The position numbers and the translations under genes were made by a program. Positions 19,830 through 28,957 of a DNA stretch of 64,000 nt are shown here, one piece after another. How positions within the stretch are numbered: position 1 is the first letter of the stretch; every line of letters starts with the position of its first letter. Below the pieces are notes generated by a model. The model worked only from the letters and a program-made list of their open reading frames with translations, was not told the origin of the DNA and did not search any database. This stretch comes from Bacillus sp. SD088. GTDB taxonomy: Bacteria; Bacillota; Bacilli; Bacillales; Bacillaceae_C. Location: contig NZ_JADIJK010000022.1 in the NCBI RefSeq assembly GCF_017355205.1, positions 1 to 64,000 of the forward strand, written 5' to 3'.

Positions 19830-20507
19830 ATGGATTTACAAAAGTTAAACTTTGAAGAAATAACTTTAAAATTGTATCACTACTGCCAATCATTAACCTC
19901 CTCCAAATGGATTGCTGAAGATTTAACACAAGAAACTTTAATGAAATATATAATTATTTTAAAAAATGAGCCTCACAGACATATTAATATGACATTTCTT
20001 TATACAGTCGCCAGAAACCTTTTTATTGATCAAAAACGTAAAAACAAGGAAATTTCCATTGAACTTTATGATTATTATAATAGTTCGAAAGACTTTATTG
20101 AATGGGATAGCTTATTGGAAGTCCTATACAGTACTCTTCCATTTCGACAAGCAATGTTAATTACTTTGAAAGATGTCTTTCTGTATACTTCGAAAGAGAT
20201 AGCAGAGATGCTAAGGGTTAGGGACCAGACGGTAAAAACAGCATTACACAGGGCAAGATTAAGATTAAAAGAGAACGACAGATCAAATGAAGAAACAATA
20301 ATAAATGAATTTAATGATTCACGGCTAATAAAAGAACTTCTTTATTCCATTAAAAATGCCCAACCCTATAATATATTTTACTATTACCGATTATTGGAAA
20401 CAGAAAATTATAAAGTATATTGCAATAAAACAATTACTAATCATGTCATTTTCTTATCTGATCCAGATGGTAACATTATACAAATACATCAAAACAATAA
20501 GTTGTAA
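19830..20507 (+). CDS. ECF-type RNA polymerase sigma factor
   Basis: A 225-residue sigma-70 family factor, one of few plus-strand genes here. Region 2 is seen in WIAEDLTQETLMK and MTFLYTVARNLFIDQKRKNK (about residues 30-75). Region 4 HTH is YTSKEIAEMLRVRDQTVKTALHRARLRLKE (about 115-145). The last ~65 residues after region 4 form an extension not seen in minimal ECF factors and could be sensory or self-inhibitory. No anti-sigma gene is adjacent; the next gene is a methyltransferase fragment, so a partner may have been lost. Ribosome site GGCGGTGAG. Confidence 0.85.
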   Translation: MDLQKLNFEEITLKLYHYCQSLTSSKWIAEDLTQETLMKYIIILKNEPHRHINMTFLYTVARNLFIDQKRKNKEISIELYDYYNSSKDFIEWDSLLEVLYSTLPFRQAMLITLKDVFLYTSKEIAEMLRVRDQTVKTALHRARLRLKENDRSNEETIINEFNDSRLIKELLYSIKNAQPYNIFYYYRLLETENYKVYCNKTITNHVIFLSDPDGNIIQIHQNNKL

Positions 20508-20523
20508 AACTACAAATATAAGT

Positions 20524-21046
20524 ACTGTTCTTTAACATAATCAGTAAACTTTTTACTCTGGCCAAAGAATATGTAGTTAATAACATCTTCTGGAGTAGGT
20601 ATATAAGCAATTTCCTTTATGGTTTTGGTCTTTATGTCCTCAAACCCGCTTTTTGCTAACCTCGCATTTATTATGTTAAGGGTTTCTGTTCCATTAGAAT
20701 TCGGTTCAATCCACCCTTTATAATAATCTCTAATGTCAGATATCCAATTGTATAGATAAAGTAACAATATTGTACCTTCGGGTTTTACTACCCTATTACC
20801 TTCTGGAAACCAACTTGTTGATCCTATCTTTGTATAAACGACATCAAAGTAATCTGTTGGAAAAGGAAACCCTAATCCATCTTTTGTATTTCCAACTACG
20901 TACCTTACATTGGGACTTTTATTTTTATTTGCGGTTTCAATAAAGCCTTCCGTCATATCGTATCCAACCACTTCTTCTGCATAATCAGACCAACTATTGG
21001 TATACTCTCCATGACCACAACCAACATCGAGTACTTTCCCGCTGCG
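20524..21046 (-). pseudogene. Internal fragment of SAM methyltransferase (copy A)
   Basis: About 170 codons closely matching the middle of the intact methyltransferase at 31173-31967, including the SAM motif VLDVGCGHGEY. Both ends are missing: similarity stops at about 20524 on the 3' side, three codons before a chance stop, and at about 21046 on the 5' side. The latter is just before the codons for SGKVLDVG. The fragment abuts the sigma factor stop, marking a recombination junction. Confidence 0.85.
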
Positions 21047-21166
21047 GAGTATATTCCTTTACATCATGCTCAATTGCTACATTCCAAACCCCTGAACATA
21101 TAACGGACATTTTTAATAAATTTCCAGGCCATCATACCTTTCCGTTTCAGTGCCCAGATTAAACAA

Positions 21167-21193
21167 GCCTGCTACCAAACCATGGTAACAGGC
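21167..21193 (-). terminator. Terminator of the PTS catabolic operon
   Basis: GCCTGCTACC and GGTAACAGGC form a 10-bp stem with one mismatch about 10 bp after the stop of the SIS gene. U-rich sequence follows on the minus strand. Confidence 0.7.
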
Positions 21194-21203
21194 CGTCTTT
21201 CTC

Positions 21204-21932
21204 TTATAATTTTACTCGTTCACTATACATATCAATCAATCGCTGATTATGCCCATCAGCACCTTCAATATTTCCACTTAGGAAAATTGGTGGTTCAAAG
21301 CCATTTTCTGCCATATACTTTATGGATTCTGCAAAAATGGCATTTAAAATGGCTGAGCCAATAACAGTGGAACTAGGTGAAAAGTTCACCTTTACTTTGT
21401 CGTGTGACAATAGTGCATCTCCAACCGGAGCGTGATTATTGATTACCAGATCCACTGCATCGTACAAATATTCCCCGGATGTATGACGTGATGGTTGGCT
21501 AGATGAATATTCCTTTGAAGTAATTCCAATAACGAAGGCACCCTTTGCCTTGCCAATATGTGCCACATCGACAGGAACCGGATTTCTTCCCGAGGTCGAG
21601 ATTACGATTAATACATCTTTCTCACGAATATCCTGTTGTTCCATAAATACCTTCGCATAATCGTTTTTTCTTTCCAATGCAGAAGAACGCAAAGCACCTT
21701 CATGAAGCATGAGCGGCTCATGCAAAATTGGATGGATGGGAACTAGGCCACCCGCACGATAATAGACTTCTTCAGTCAATATATGTGAATGCCCGCAACC
21801 GAATAAATGAACCACTCCACCATTTTGAATGACATCGGCTACTTTTTTGGCTGTGTTATTCATTGCCTCATATTCATTTTTTTCTACAGTAGCTAATAAT
21901 TCATTGATTTTGTTAAAATATTGATTGATCAT
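21204..21932 (-). CDS. SIS-domain sugar-phosphate isomerase-like protein (UPF0309 type)
   Basis: A 242-residue SIS-domain protein. The phosphosugar site is suggested by HLFGCGHSHILTEEVYYRAGG near residue 40 and VLIVISTSGRNPVPVDVA near residue 105. SIS proteins isomerise or deaminate phosphosugars; the GCGHS motif is that of the UPF0309 group, whose reaction is not established. It is the last gene of the operon and overlaps the aldolase gene by 4 bp. In this context it likely handles an amino- or keto-sugar phosphate made after PTS uptake. Confidence 0.8.
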   Translation of the reverse strand: MINQYFNKINELLATVEKNEYEAMNNTAKKVADVIQNGGVVHLFGCGHSHILTEEVYYRAGGLVPIHPILHEPLMLHEGALRSSALERKNDYAKVFMEQQDIREKDVLIVISTSGRNPVPVDVAHIGKAKGAFVIGITSKEYSSSQPSRHTSGEYLYDAVDLVINNHAPVGDALLSHDKVKVNFSPSSTVIGSAILNAIFAESIKYMAENGFEPPIFLSGNIEGADGHNQRLIDMYSERVKL

Positions 21933-22648
21933 AATGTTCCCTTCACCTCGCTGATGATTTCGCGTACTTTGGATGGAATTGTCGCTTCCGTATCTTTATC
22001 AATCGTTGATCCAAAGATGTGTGGCATGAACAATTCGATGTCAATGTCTTTTACACCGGCAATAATATCCTTGATATTGCTTGCATCGATTCCTCCTGCA
22101 GGTTCTATTCCACGAATTCCTCTTTTAGCTGCTATTTTAGTCAAATGGATTAGCTCCTCCAAGTGCTGTGTACCCTTGATCGGCATCATTTTGATACTTT
22201 CTATTCCAAGTGCTACAGCTATTTCAATGAAATCCTCAACTCGGATAATTTTACCGGAATTAGCCATCTTTATTGTCCCAAGCTCGCCCGTTGGTTGAAC
22301 AAGCGCATTGACTAACTGTTTTGGAATATTTTTCCCCTCCAAGTATCCTCTGGCATATGGGGAGGTTTCAAATGGCTGGTTGATATGACCCGGAATAGAA
22401 GCAACAGCGATACCCAATACTTTTTTCCAATTGGTTGTGTCTCCCCCACCGCCTAGGCCGATGCTCACCAGCTCGGTTACAGATTTTAATTCGGCAACTT
22501 TTTCTGCAGCCGCTTCTATCGATTCAAATTTGTCTGATACAATTCCCGGGACCACATAACCAGAACCAGCCTCCATTATTGCAGCAGCATTGTCACGGTC
22601 ATTTGCTAAAAAGTTAAACAAAAACTTATCATAAAGTCTCTTTGTCAA
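21929..22648 (-). CDS. KDGP aldolase-family protein (DagF-like)
   Basis: About 239 residues resembling the KDGP aldolase family, which splits 2-keto-3-deoxy-6-phosphogluconate to pyruvate and glyceraldehyde 3-phosphate. Supporting segments are SIGLGGGGDTTNWKKV, IPGHINQPFETS, IKMMPIKGTQHLEEL (with the candidate Schiff-base Lys) and GIEPAGGID. Start taken at a TTG eight bases after AAGGAG; an upstream GTG lies inside the ribosome site. It suggests that the imported sugar is converted to a keto-deoxy acid phosphate. Confidence 0.8.
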   Translation of the reverse strand: MTKRLYDKFLFNFLANDRDNAAAIMEAGSGYVVPGIVSDKFESIEAAAEKVAELKSVTELVSIGLGGGGDTTNWKKVLGIAVASIPGHINQPFETSPYARGYLEGKNIPKQLVNALVQPTGELGTIKMANSGKIIRVEDFIEIAVALGIESIKMMPIKGTQHLEELIHLTKIAAKRGIRGIEPAGGIDASNIKDIIAGVKDIDIELFMPHIFGSTIDKDTEATIPSKVREIISEVKGTL

Positions 22649-22666
22649 AACCTTCACTCCTTACTT

Positions 22667-23440
22667 CTATCGCTTCTCTTTTATCATCTGGCACATATTC
22701 TCCAGAGCAATGTCAATTATATATTTTCCTTTTTCTTCGGTTGCAAGGCTGGCATCACCGAGGACAGCTGTTTTTGTGAATTCTTCCCAGGGCGTCGGCG
22801 TTGAGTCTGCATGCATCGGTATGTCCGGAATATCCGTAAGCGCCTTGTCCATGTCCACATGTTCCGGCGCCAAATAAAGCATGTAAGATGTTTCGATTTC
22901 ACAGGCATGGAAGTATGTGTTGTGTGCTGAACCTTTTTCCCGGACTTCAGACGCGGCCTTGTTCATGCCAGGATAGAAGAAATAAAACACACGCATCTCG
23001 GGGCAAGATTCATACAATACACGTGCAGCTTCTTTCAATGCTGTTTGGTTCCCTAAATGCCCATTGACCATCGCAAATGTCCTGAACCCTTGTTTATAAA
23101 GGCTCTCACCAATATCAACAAGAAAAGCGATAAGAGAGTTGTTGCTTATATTAATACTCCCTGGGAAATTGCGTAGGCTCCATACTTGGCCATAAGGCAA
23201 TGTCGGCAGTACCAAACCATTTACACGCTCCGCCAATTTTGCCGCCAACCGCTCGGCAAGCAAATTATCCGTTCCAAGTGGCAGATGGGGGCCATGTGCT
23301 TCCACAGCCCCAATTGGCAAAATGGCTACGTTGGATTGATTGATTTTTTCTTTTATATCAAAGGAATTCTCGTATTGGAAGTTCATTTCTCCTACACCAC
23401 CATATTTCGTCAGAGTTTCATTCTTTATAAATGAAGTCAC
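22667..23440 (-). CDS. Creatininase-family amidohydrolase
   Basis: A 257-residue protein with the family metal site AILPIGAVEAHGPHLPLGTDN (Glu and His ligands), and later FAMVNGHLGNQTALKEAARV. The family hydrolyses cyclic amides or formamides. Within this operon it could open a lactam or remove an N-acyl group, but that is inference. The GTG start at 23440 is preceded by AGGTTGGC; an internal ATG at 23386 sits too close to its GGAG to be preferred. Lies 10-30 bp from neighbours in the same operon. Confidence 0.8.
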   Translation of the reverse strand: MTSFIKNETLTKYGGVGEMNFQYENSFDIKEKINQSNVAILPIGAVEAHGPHLPLGTDNLLAERLAAKLAERVNGLVLPTLPYGQVWSLRNFPGSINISNNSLIAFLVDIGESLYKQGFRTFAMVNGHLGNQTALKEAARVLYESCPEMRVFYFFYPGMNKAASEVREKGSAHNTYFHACEIETSYMLYLAPEHVDMDKALTDIPDIPMHADSTPTPWEEFTKTAVLGDASLATEEKGKYIIDIALENMCQMIKEKR

Positions 23441-23470
23441 GCCAACCTAATTCCTGTAACACCAAAGACC

Positions 23471-24463
23471 TTATTTTTTAAACGCAAAGCTGCGTGCAGG
23501 GTTTTTGACGAAAAATTTATCAATTAACATCTCGCCGTCAAAGCCATTTTTATTTGCTTCGTCTATAAACCTCGGTACCCAGTTACCGATTATATTTTTT
23601 AATCCTAATCCATGATCGTAATGTTTGTAGTAGGATTTTCTAGCTGTATCTCCACTGACCAATATTTGGTCTTCATACCCTTTTTCTACTAAATTCAATA
23701 TGCACTTGATGCGGGTACTTTCAGGGGCATATTTGATTTTTGAAATGCCATCAAAGGAAAGCAGTGCGCCTGTTTGTGCCATTTTTTCATGGTAATATGG
23801 ATCTGGATTACGGTCCATGTGACCAAAACTGATATATTCTAAATTAACACCTTCACTTTTTAGTAACTCGACCTGCTCAAGTCCCATCGTCCCTGCTTCT
23901 GTATGGGAATGCAACGGAGCCTTGGTCTCATGATGTGCTCGCGCTACTGCACGCAATGTCTTTTCTTCCAAAGGGGTTATCCTGTTGTAACCTGTCCCAA
24001 ACTTCACTTGGCCACCACGAATATTCGTACCTTCTAGTCCCTCTTCAATTTCGCGGATGACAAAATCAGCAAGCTCATTGATAGATTTGGCATCAATCCA
24101 TTCATAATACCTGTTATAATCACCGACTACCTTTTTCACATGCTCAGGTATTTGGGCATCCCATAGAAAGCTCTTATTGAATCCTGCTGTGCCCACGATG
24201 GTTATCCCTGTTTCCTCGGCAATTTCTTTTACCGCTTGTACATCACGGCCATAATCGACTGCAGTTGCGTCGACAATTGCTTGACCCCCTAAATTTTTGA
24301 AATCCAGTACATCTTGCTTGGACTTTTCTTTATCATCTAAGAGCAGATCATCCGCTTCATGTTCTACCCAATATGGCGGGCGGCAGACAATATGTTCATG
24401 TGAATAGGTAAAGCCTAATTTCTTTGGATCTATATCACCATGCATTGTTCTAATAAAACTCAT
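23471..24463 (-). CDS. Phosphotriesterase-family metal-dependent hydrolase
   Basis: About 330 residues of a TIM-barrel amidohydrolase of the phosphotriesterase/lactonase group. Metal ligands are visible in TYSHEHIVCRPPYW (HxH), the likely carboxylated Lys in GGQVKFGTGY, His in HSHTEAG and GHMDRNPDPY, and Asp in LVSGDTARKSYY. Members next to PTS genes often act on sugar lactones or phosphorylated sugars. Start at ATG 24463 after AGGAG. A gap of about 70 bp separates it from the IIC gene, with no terminator seen. Confidence 0.85.
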   Translation of the reverse strand: MSFIRTMHGDIDPKKLGFTYSHEHIVCRPPYWVEHEADDLLLDDKEKSKQDVLDFKNLGGQAIVDATAVDYGRDVQAVKEIAEETGITIVGTAGFNKSFLWDAQIPEHVKKVVGDYNRYYEWIDAKSINELADFVIREIEEGLEGTNIRGGQVKFGTGYNRITPLEEKTLRAVARAHHETKAPLHSHTEAGTMGLEQVELLKSEGVNLEYISFGHMDRNPDPYYHEKMAQTGALLSFDGISKIKYAPESTRIKCILNLVEKGYEDQILVSGDTARKSYYKHYDHGLGLKNIIGNWVPRFIDEANKNGFDGEMLIDKFFVKNPARSFAFKK

Positions 24464-24540
24464 GTTCATCACTCCTGAATTGAACTTTTTTAATTGAAAG
24501 GGGAAAAGGGAGAATGGGCATCTCCCTATTCACTTTTATA

Positions 24541-25836
24541 TTAGAAAAGTAGTTGTGCCAACCAACGGACGATTGGGCCTAAAACAAACATGTCTGAATC
24601 CGCTGCCCACATTGCCGTATCCGGAATGGTATCTGGCAATAGCATTTTCACCGTGATGAATTGCCCCCAAGCTACGACAGTAGAAGTAATGAAACCAGCT
24701 ATGATGGCACCTCTGGCACCCCCAGTGGCATTACCAAATACACCTGCAGTCGCGGAGTGGAAGAACAATACAATCATTGTCGGAACAAATACGTAACCAA
24801 CTGTATTTCCCAAAATAACCAACCAAATCAAGGCTCCGATGAATGATCCTAAAAAGCCTAGGATGACCGCGTTCGGTGCGAATGGGAATACAACCGGACT
24901 GTCTAACGCGGGTTTCGCACCAGGGACGATTTTAGTCGCTATACCTTTAAACGCTGGCACCATCTCGCCGATAAACATACGTACACCCAGTAATACAACT
25001 GCAATCCCTGCGGCAAAGGTGAACGACTGGATGATGGCGTACACGATAAAGTTCTGTTCTCCAGCGGCTTCGACCAACGCTTGCGATCCTGGTGTATCTT
25101 TAAAGGAAATGATGATCGCACCGATTAAAAACAGTAATCCCATTGTCAATGCCGTAATGACATTGGAATCTCTTAAAAATTCCAGACCTTTGGGCAGCTT
25201 GATTTTTTCAGAGTCATTTTCTTTATTACCAAGATACTTACCTGCAAGGGCACTTAGCAATGAAACAGAAGCGGATGTATGCCCTAATGCAATATTGTCA
25301 TTGCCCATGATTTTACGCATGAAAGGCTGTGTCAATGCCGGTTGAATAGTCCAATATAATCCCATGAACACAGCCAGAAAGATGACGAGTTTCCCAAATG
25401 AAACATCACCGGCGGTCTGGATCACAATACCCGCAAAAATGGTCGTCGTCCAGAACATCATATGACCAGTTAAATAAATGAATTTAAGTCTAGTAAACCT
25501 GGCTAGTAAAACGTTAATGATAAATCCTAACGTCATTGCTAATGTGACAGCACTGCCATACTTCGCGTTAAACCCTTCTTGCCCCATGAAATTCCCGAGA
25601 GGCTCTTCCGAAAGGTTGAATACTTCCTTCCATAATGGCTCAAATACCGTAAGTGCATTAGTGATTACAGCTGCACCCGCACTAATGATTAGAAAACCAA
25701 TGACAGCTTTAAAAGTTCCGCTGATTACTTGACTCGTACTTTTCTTTTGAAGCAGCAATCCTAAAAGGACGATGAATCCTAGCAAGATTGCTGCTTGTCC
25801 GAAAATATTCGTGGCAATCCAAAAAATGACATCCAT
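24541..25836 (-). CDS. PTS IIC permease, ascorbate (UlaA/SgaT) type
   Basis: A 431-residue integral membrane protein with about 11-12 hydrophobic segments; the first is FGQAAILLGFIVLLGLLLQ. The sequence TSQVISGTFKAVIGFLIISAGA is typical of UlaA-type IIC proteins, which form the sugar channel of ascorbate-family PTS. Good GGAGG ribosome site. Together with the adjacent IIB and IIA genes it makes a complete transporter. The substrate need not be ascorbate, because the catabolic genes of the ula pathway (UlaD, E, F, G) are absent. Confidence 0.9.
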   Translation of the reverse strand: MDVIFWIATNIFGQAAILLGFIVLLGLLLQKKSTSQVISGTFKAVIGFLIISAGAAVITNALTVFEPLWKEVFNLSEEPLGNFMGQEGFNAKYGSAVTLAMTLGFIINVLLARFTRLKFIYLTGHMMFWTTTIFAGIVIQTAGDVSFGKLVIFLAVFMGLYWTIQPALTQPFMRKIMGNDNIALGHTSASVSLLSALAGKYLGNKENDSEKIKLPKGLEFLRDSNVITALTMGLLFLIGAIIISFKDTPGSQALVEAAGEQNFIVYAIIQSFTFAAGIAVVLLGVRMFIGEMVPAFKGIATKIVPGAKPALDSPVVFPFAPNAVILGFLGSFIGALIWLVILGNTVGYVFVPTMIVLFFHSATAGVFGNATGGARGAIIAGFITSTVVAWGQFITVKMLLPDTIPDTAMWAADSDMFVLGPIVRWLAQLLF

Positions 25837-25859
25837 TTCATATTCCTCCCAATACCTAT

Positions 25860-26132
25860 TTAATCTGTGACATTTTCATCTATTGCCTTGTTTATCTCAT
25901 CCATATCAAAATAGTTATTTACAATGAAGACCTTTGCACTATGGCCAACGAGACCTTCTGCAAGTTCGTTGCTGGTGATGATGTAATCCGCCTGCATACT
26001 TGAAGCTGTCGAGACATCTGTATGTTCGACATCTGCGCTAATCCCCTTATCTGCTAATGCCTGTTCCACATTCATTTTCAAAATCAAACTTGTTCCTTGT
26101 CCTAATCCGCATACAGTCAATACCTTAATCAT
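25860..26132 (-). CDS. PTS IIB component (ascorbate/lactose-cellobiose IIB fold)
   Basis: About 90 residues. The phosphorylated cysteine lies in the N-terminal loop VLTVCGLGQGTSL (Cys 8). It passes phosphate from IIA to the incoming sugar. The upstream ATG at 26138 overlaps the IIA stop; the ATG at 26132 has better spacing from GGAG. Confidence 0.9.
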   Translation of the reverse strand: MIKVLTVCGLGQGTSLILKMNVEQALADKGISADVEHTDVSTASSMQADYIITSNELAEGLVGHSAKVFIVNNYFDMDEINKAIDENVTD

Positions 26133-26134
26133 GT

Positions 26135-26575
26135 TCATCGCTCCATTTCCAAAATGTTTTTTATATCTTCATAACTTGTAGCTGATCTCAATTTATCTAC
26201 ATTAACAGGGTCGTTTAATAAAGTTGTCAACTTTTGCAGTAAGATGAGGTGCTCATCACTTGATGATGCACCAAGACCGAATACAAGGTGTACCGGGTCA
26301 TTTGCGGAATGCCCGAATACGACAGGCTTCTTTAGCTGTACAAGAGACACGGATGCTTCCTTCACCCCATCTTCGGGTCGCGCATGTGGTATCGCTATGC
26401 TGGGTGCCAATACGAAATAAGGGCCATTTTCCTTATATGAATTCCTCATCGCTTCAGTATATGATTTCTCTACAAGTCCCTCATCCACTAAGAGATTTCC
26501 GGCTGCTTCAATAGCACCTTCTGCATCGGCCACTTCCAGACCAATCTTTACGATGCTTTCTTCCAAAAACTTCAT
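26135..26575 (-). CDS. PTS IIA component (fructose/mannitol type)
   Basis: About 146 residues with the phospho-histidine motif SIAIPHARPEDGV and the following FGHSANDPVHLVFGL of fructose/mannitol/ascorbate IIA domains. Start chosen at ATG 26575, nine bases after AAGGTGA. It lies downstream of the PRD regulator, which carries a similar IIA domain, suggesting mutual phosphotransfer control. Confidence 0.9.
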   Translation of the reverse strand: MKFLEESIVKIGLEVADAEGAIEAAGNLLVDEGLVEKSYTEAMRNSYKENGPYFVLAPSIAIPHARPEDGVKEASVSLVQLKKPVVFGHSANDPVHLVFGLGASSSDEHLILLQKLTTLLNDPVNVDKLRSATSYEDIKNILEMER

Positions 26576-26600
26576 CAACTTCACTCACCTTATCATGCTG

Positions 26601-28715
26601 TTAATTTTGCACTGCACCGTATGTTTTAATAGGTTCGGCAATTTCATTTACATCTGTCGCATTCATTACTTGTTCTTTGTTTTTTTTGTCCGAAAATAGT
26701 TTCGTAAGCTGGGATAAAGCTTTTAAATGCTGTTCATTATCTTTTGAGGCTAAAACAACAATGACTTTTGCAGGTTTTCCCAATATATCGACTGGCTCTT
26801 CCAAATGCAGCATGCTCATTCCGGTTTTCACCACGCCATTATCCGGGTTGGCATGCGGAAGGGCAAAGTATTCCGATATGATGATATATGGGCCATTTGC
26901 TTCCACATTTTCAATCATCTTGAATATATATTCTTCTTGGATATATCCTTGTTTAAGTAATGGCTCTGCGGCAATGCTTATAGCCTTTTTCCAACTAGAT
27001 ACCTGTTTTCTTAATAAAATCCTATCCGGTGGTAGAAGTTCAGCGAGGTTTGGCTTTGGCGTTTCACTTTCCATATTGATCGGAGGATGCAAGTATCTTC
27101 TAAGTTTTTTGGATAGCGCTTTGTCATCTTCTATCACCGCATATCTTTTCACAATATCCATGATTGTCTCCACCGAGTAAATTTGCTTTTTCGGCGAATA
27201 GTTAAACAAGCTGTTCACCTTGATCAACAACTGCTCTTTGTCTTCATTATTTAAAACAGGGTTGATGACAAAGACTGGAACCCCTTTGTCTTCGAGCGCT
27301 ATCGTGGATACAATGAAATCGACATCTAAATCCATTTTTTCATATTCTCTTAATGATGCTACTCCGGTAGTTTGGATATCCGAAAACAGCCCTTCCAGTT
27401 GGCTTTCCAGCAGCCGTGATGTGCCTAATCCATTCGTACATACAATAAGCATCCTTTTTACGGTTTGTTCAAGCATCAGACCTTCTTTTCGAAGCCACCC
27501 ACTAAAATGCATCGCAATAAATGCGACTTCACTTTCTGCGATCGACTGACCAATCAAATCTTCAAAATGGTGCACGACCTTTTTTGTTAAATGAAAAACC
27601 TCAGGATAATTTTGTATGACCGAATCCCGCAATGCATTTTCAATTTCAATCCCATATTTTATTCGGTAGTATGCAGGCTTTAAATGTAGCAACAAATTTT
27701 GGATCAATTGTTGTGGCTCCTGAAACTCTATCGCAGCATACAGTTGAAAGTCTGAAACCATTTTCTCCACAACTTGCAATAATTCCTGCATCTCTTCGCT
27801 TTCTAATCTTGTACGAAGGTTGTAATTGACTTTCGCGCTTAAAAGAAACCTCGTGAAATAATGGACTTCATTATCCGGGATCGTCATATTCAATGACTCG
27901 GATAAATGTTTACATAGTAAATGGACGCCTGCATATTCATCCGTTGTTTCAATGACTTCCTTTTCAATGGGGTCTACCTCCACAAACTCCTTTTGAGAGA
28001 TACGTCTTAAGAAAAAGAAAAACCAAATGACAATATTGTCCAAAACCTCATCCGTAAATTCAATCATAAATCGTTGTTCATAATCATGTATTAACTGACG
28101 TAATACGCCTATCAAATGTGTATTAAAAAGTGAATAAGGCTGCAATGCTTGATTCCTCTTGGGAGCATCTTGTAAATCGGATAGGGCATCATGCCAGCCT
28201 TCATGTGGGGTGACCATTGATAGATAATTGATTAACAACATTCTTATCTTATTTTCATTTCCCCTGATGACGTATCCTGTTTTTCGTTCTGTATGAATGC
28301 TCAACTGGTAAGCTTTGACTTCCTCCTTCAGCTTTTTAACATCCTCTAGGATTGTGTTCCTGCTTACTTGAAAGAGCTGCCTGATATCTTCTAAAAAACA
28401 AGCTTGGTCCGCTCCCGCGGCATGAATGAATATCCAAGCCTTCCTCTCTACAGGAGAGAATTCATAATAAGTCATTCCAGTGAAAAAATAGTTCCTTATT
28501 AGTTCTTTCCTAGTCGGCTCATCTATATACAAGCCCTGTCCTCTTACCTGTTTGATTTTGGCAAGGTGATGTTCCGCCAACCAATCATTAACTTTTTCAA
28601 GGTCACTGTAGATGGTGCGTCGCGACACATTTAGCAATGCGGCAAACGCCTGGACAGTAATATATGAATCCGCTTTCGAAAGCTTATTTAAAATTGCCAT
28701 ACTACGTTGATCCAT
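26601..28715 (-). CDS. PRD-containing transcriptional activator (MtlR/ManR-like)
   Basis: About 704 residues with a modular PTS-regulated activator layout. Two N-terminal HTH domains (SYITVQAFAALLNVSRRTIYSD, then DIRQLFQVSRNTILEDVKKL) are followed by two PRD domains with conserved His (residues ~190-410), a IIB-like domain with IVCTNGLGTSRL, and a C-terminal IIA-like domain with YFALPHANPDNGV. Phosphorylation by HPr and the cognate IIB/IIA should set its activity. It is the first gene of the operon, with an AGGAGG site and a TATAAT-like -10 at 28763-28768, implying autoregulation. Confidence 0.9.
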   Translation of the reverse strand: MDQRSMAILNKLSKADSYITVQAFAALLNVSRRTIYSDLEKVNDWLAEHHLAKIKQVRGQGLYIDEPTRKELIRNYFFTGMTYYEFSPVERKAWIFIHAAGADQACFLEDIRQLFQVSRNTILEDVKKLKEEVKAYQLSIHTERKTGYVIRGNENKIRMLLINYLSMVTPHEGWHDALSDLQDAPKRNQALQPYSLFNTHLIGVLRQLIHDYEQRFMIEFTDEVLDNIVIWFFFFLRRISQKEFVEVDPIEKEVIETTDEYAGVHLLCKHLSESLNMTIPDNEVHYFTRFLLSAKVNYNLRTRLESEEMQELLQVVEKMVSDFQLYAAIEFQEPQQLIQNLLLHLKPAYYRIKYGIEIENALRDSVIQNYPEVFHLTKKVVHHFEDLIGQSIAESEVAFIAMHFSGWLRKEGLMLEQTVKRMLIVCTNGLGTSRLLESQLEGLFSDIQTTGVASLREYEKMDLDVDFIVSTIALEDKGVPVFVINPVLNNEDKEQLLIKVNSLFNYSPKKQIYSVETIMDIVKRYAVIEDDKALSKKLRRYLHPPINMESETPKPNLAELLPPDRILLRKQVSSWKKAISIAAEPLLKQGYIQEEYIFKMIENVEANGPYIIISEYFALPHANPDNGVVKTGMSMLHLEEPVDILGKPAKVIVVLASKDNEQHLKALSQLTKLFSDKKNKEQVMNATDVNEIAEPIKTYGAVQN

Positions 28716-28917
28716 CATTATCCTCCTAATCAATTGTTCATTTGTAGTATGCCTATATCTGAATTATAATAGGATTTCAGCCTTAAGATAAGACCAAGTA
28801 AACCACATAGAAGTGTGTAAAATTGTACTGATAAGCAGGCAGATTTAAATTTGGATATTCCTGTCTCCAAAATTTGTGAATACCTTTGTCTGTTCACTTA
28901 TAAATTCTCCATAAATA

Positions 28918-28943
28918 AAAACCCGGAAGTATATCCGAGTTTT
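28918..28943 (-). terminator. Terminator of cutC
   Basis: AAAACCCGG and CCGAGTTTT form a short GC-rich stem about 15 bp after the cutC stop, with T runs on both sides. It may work in both directions. Confidence 0.7.
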
Positions 28944-28957
28944 ATTTTCAATTTACA

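Noticed and set aside
24839-25345. Plus-strand 168-residue frame
   Set aside because: Antisense to the IIC permease gene, with no independent signal.
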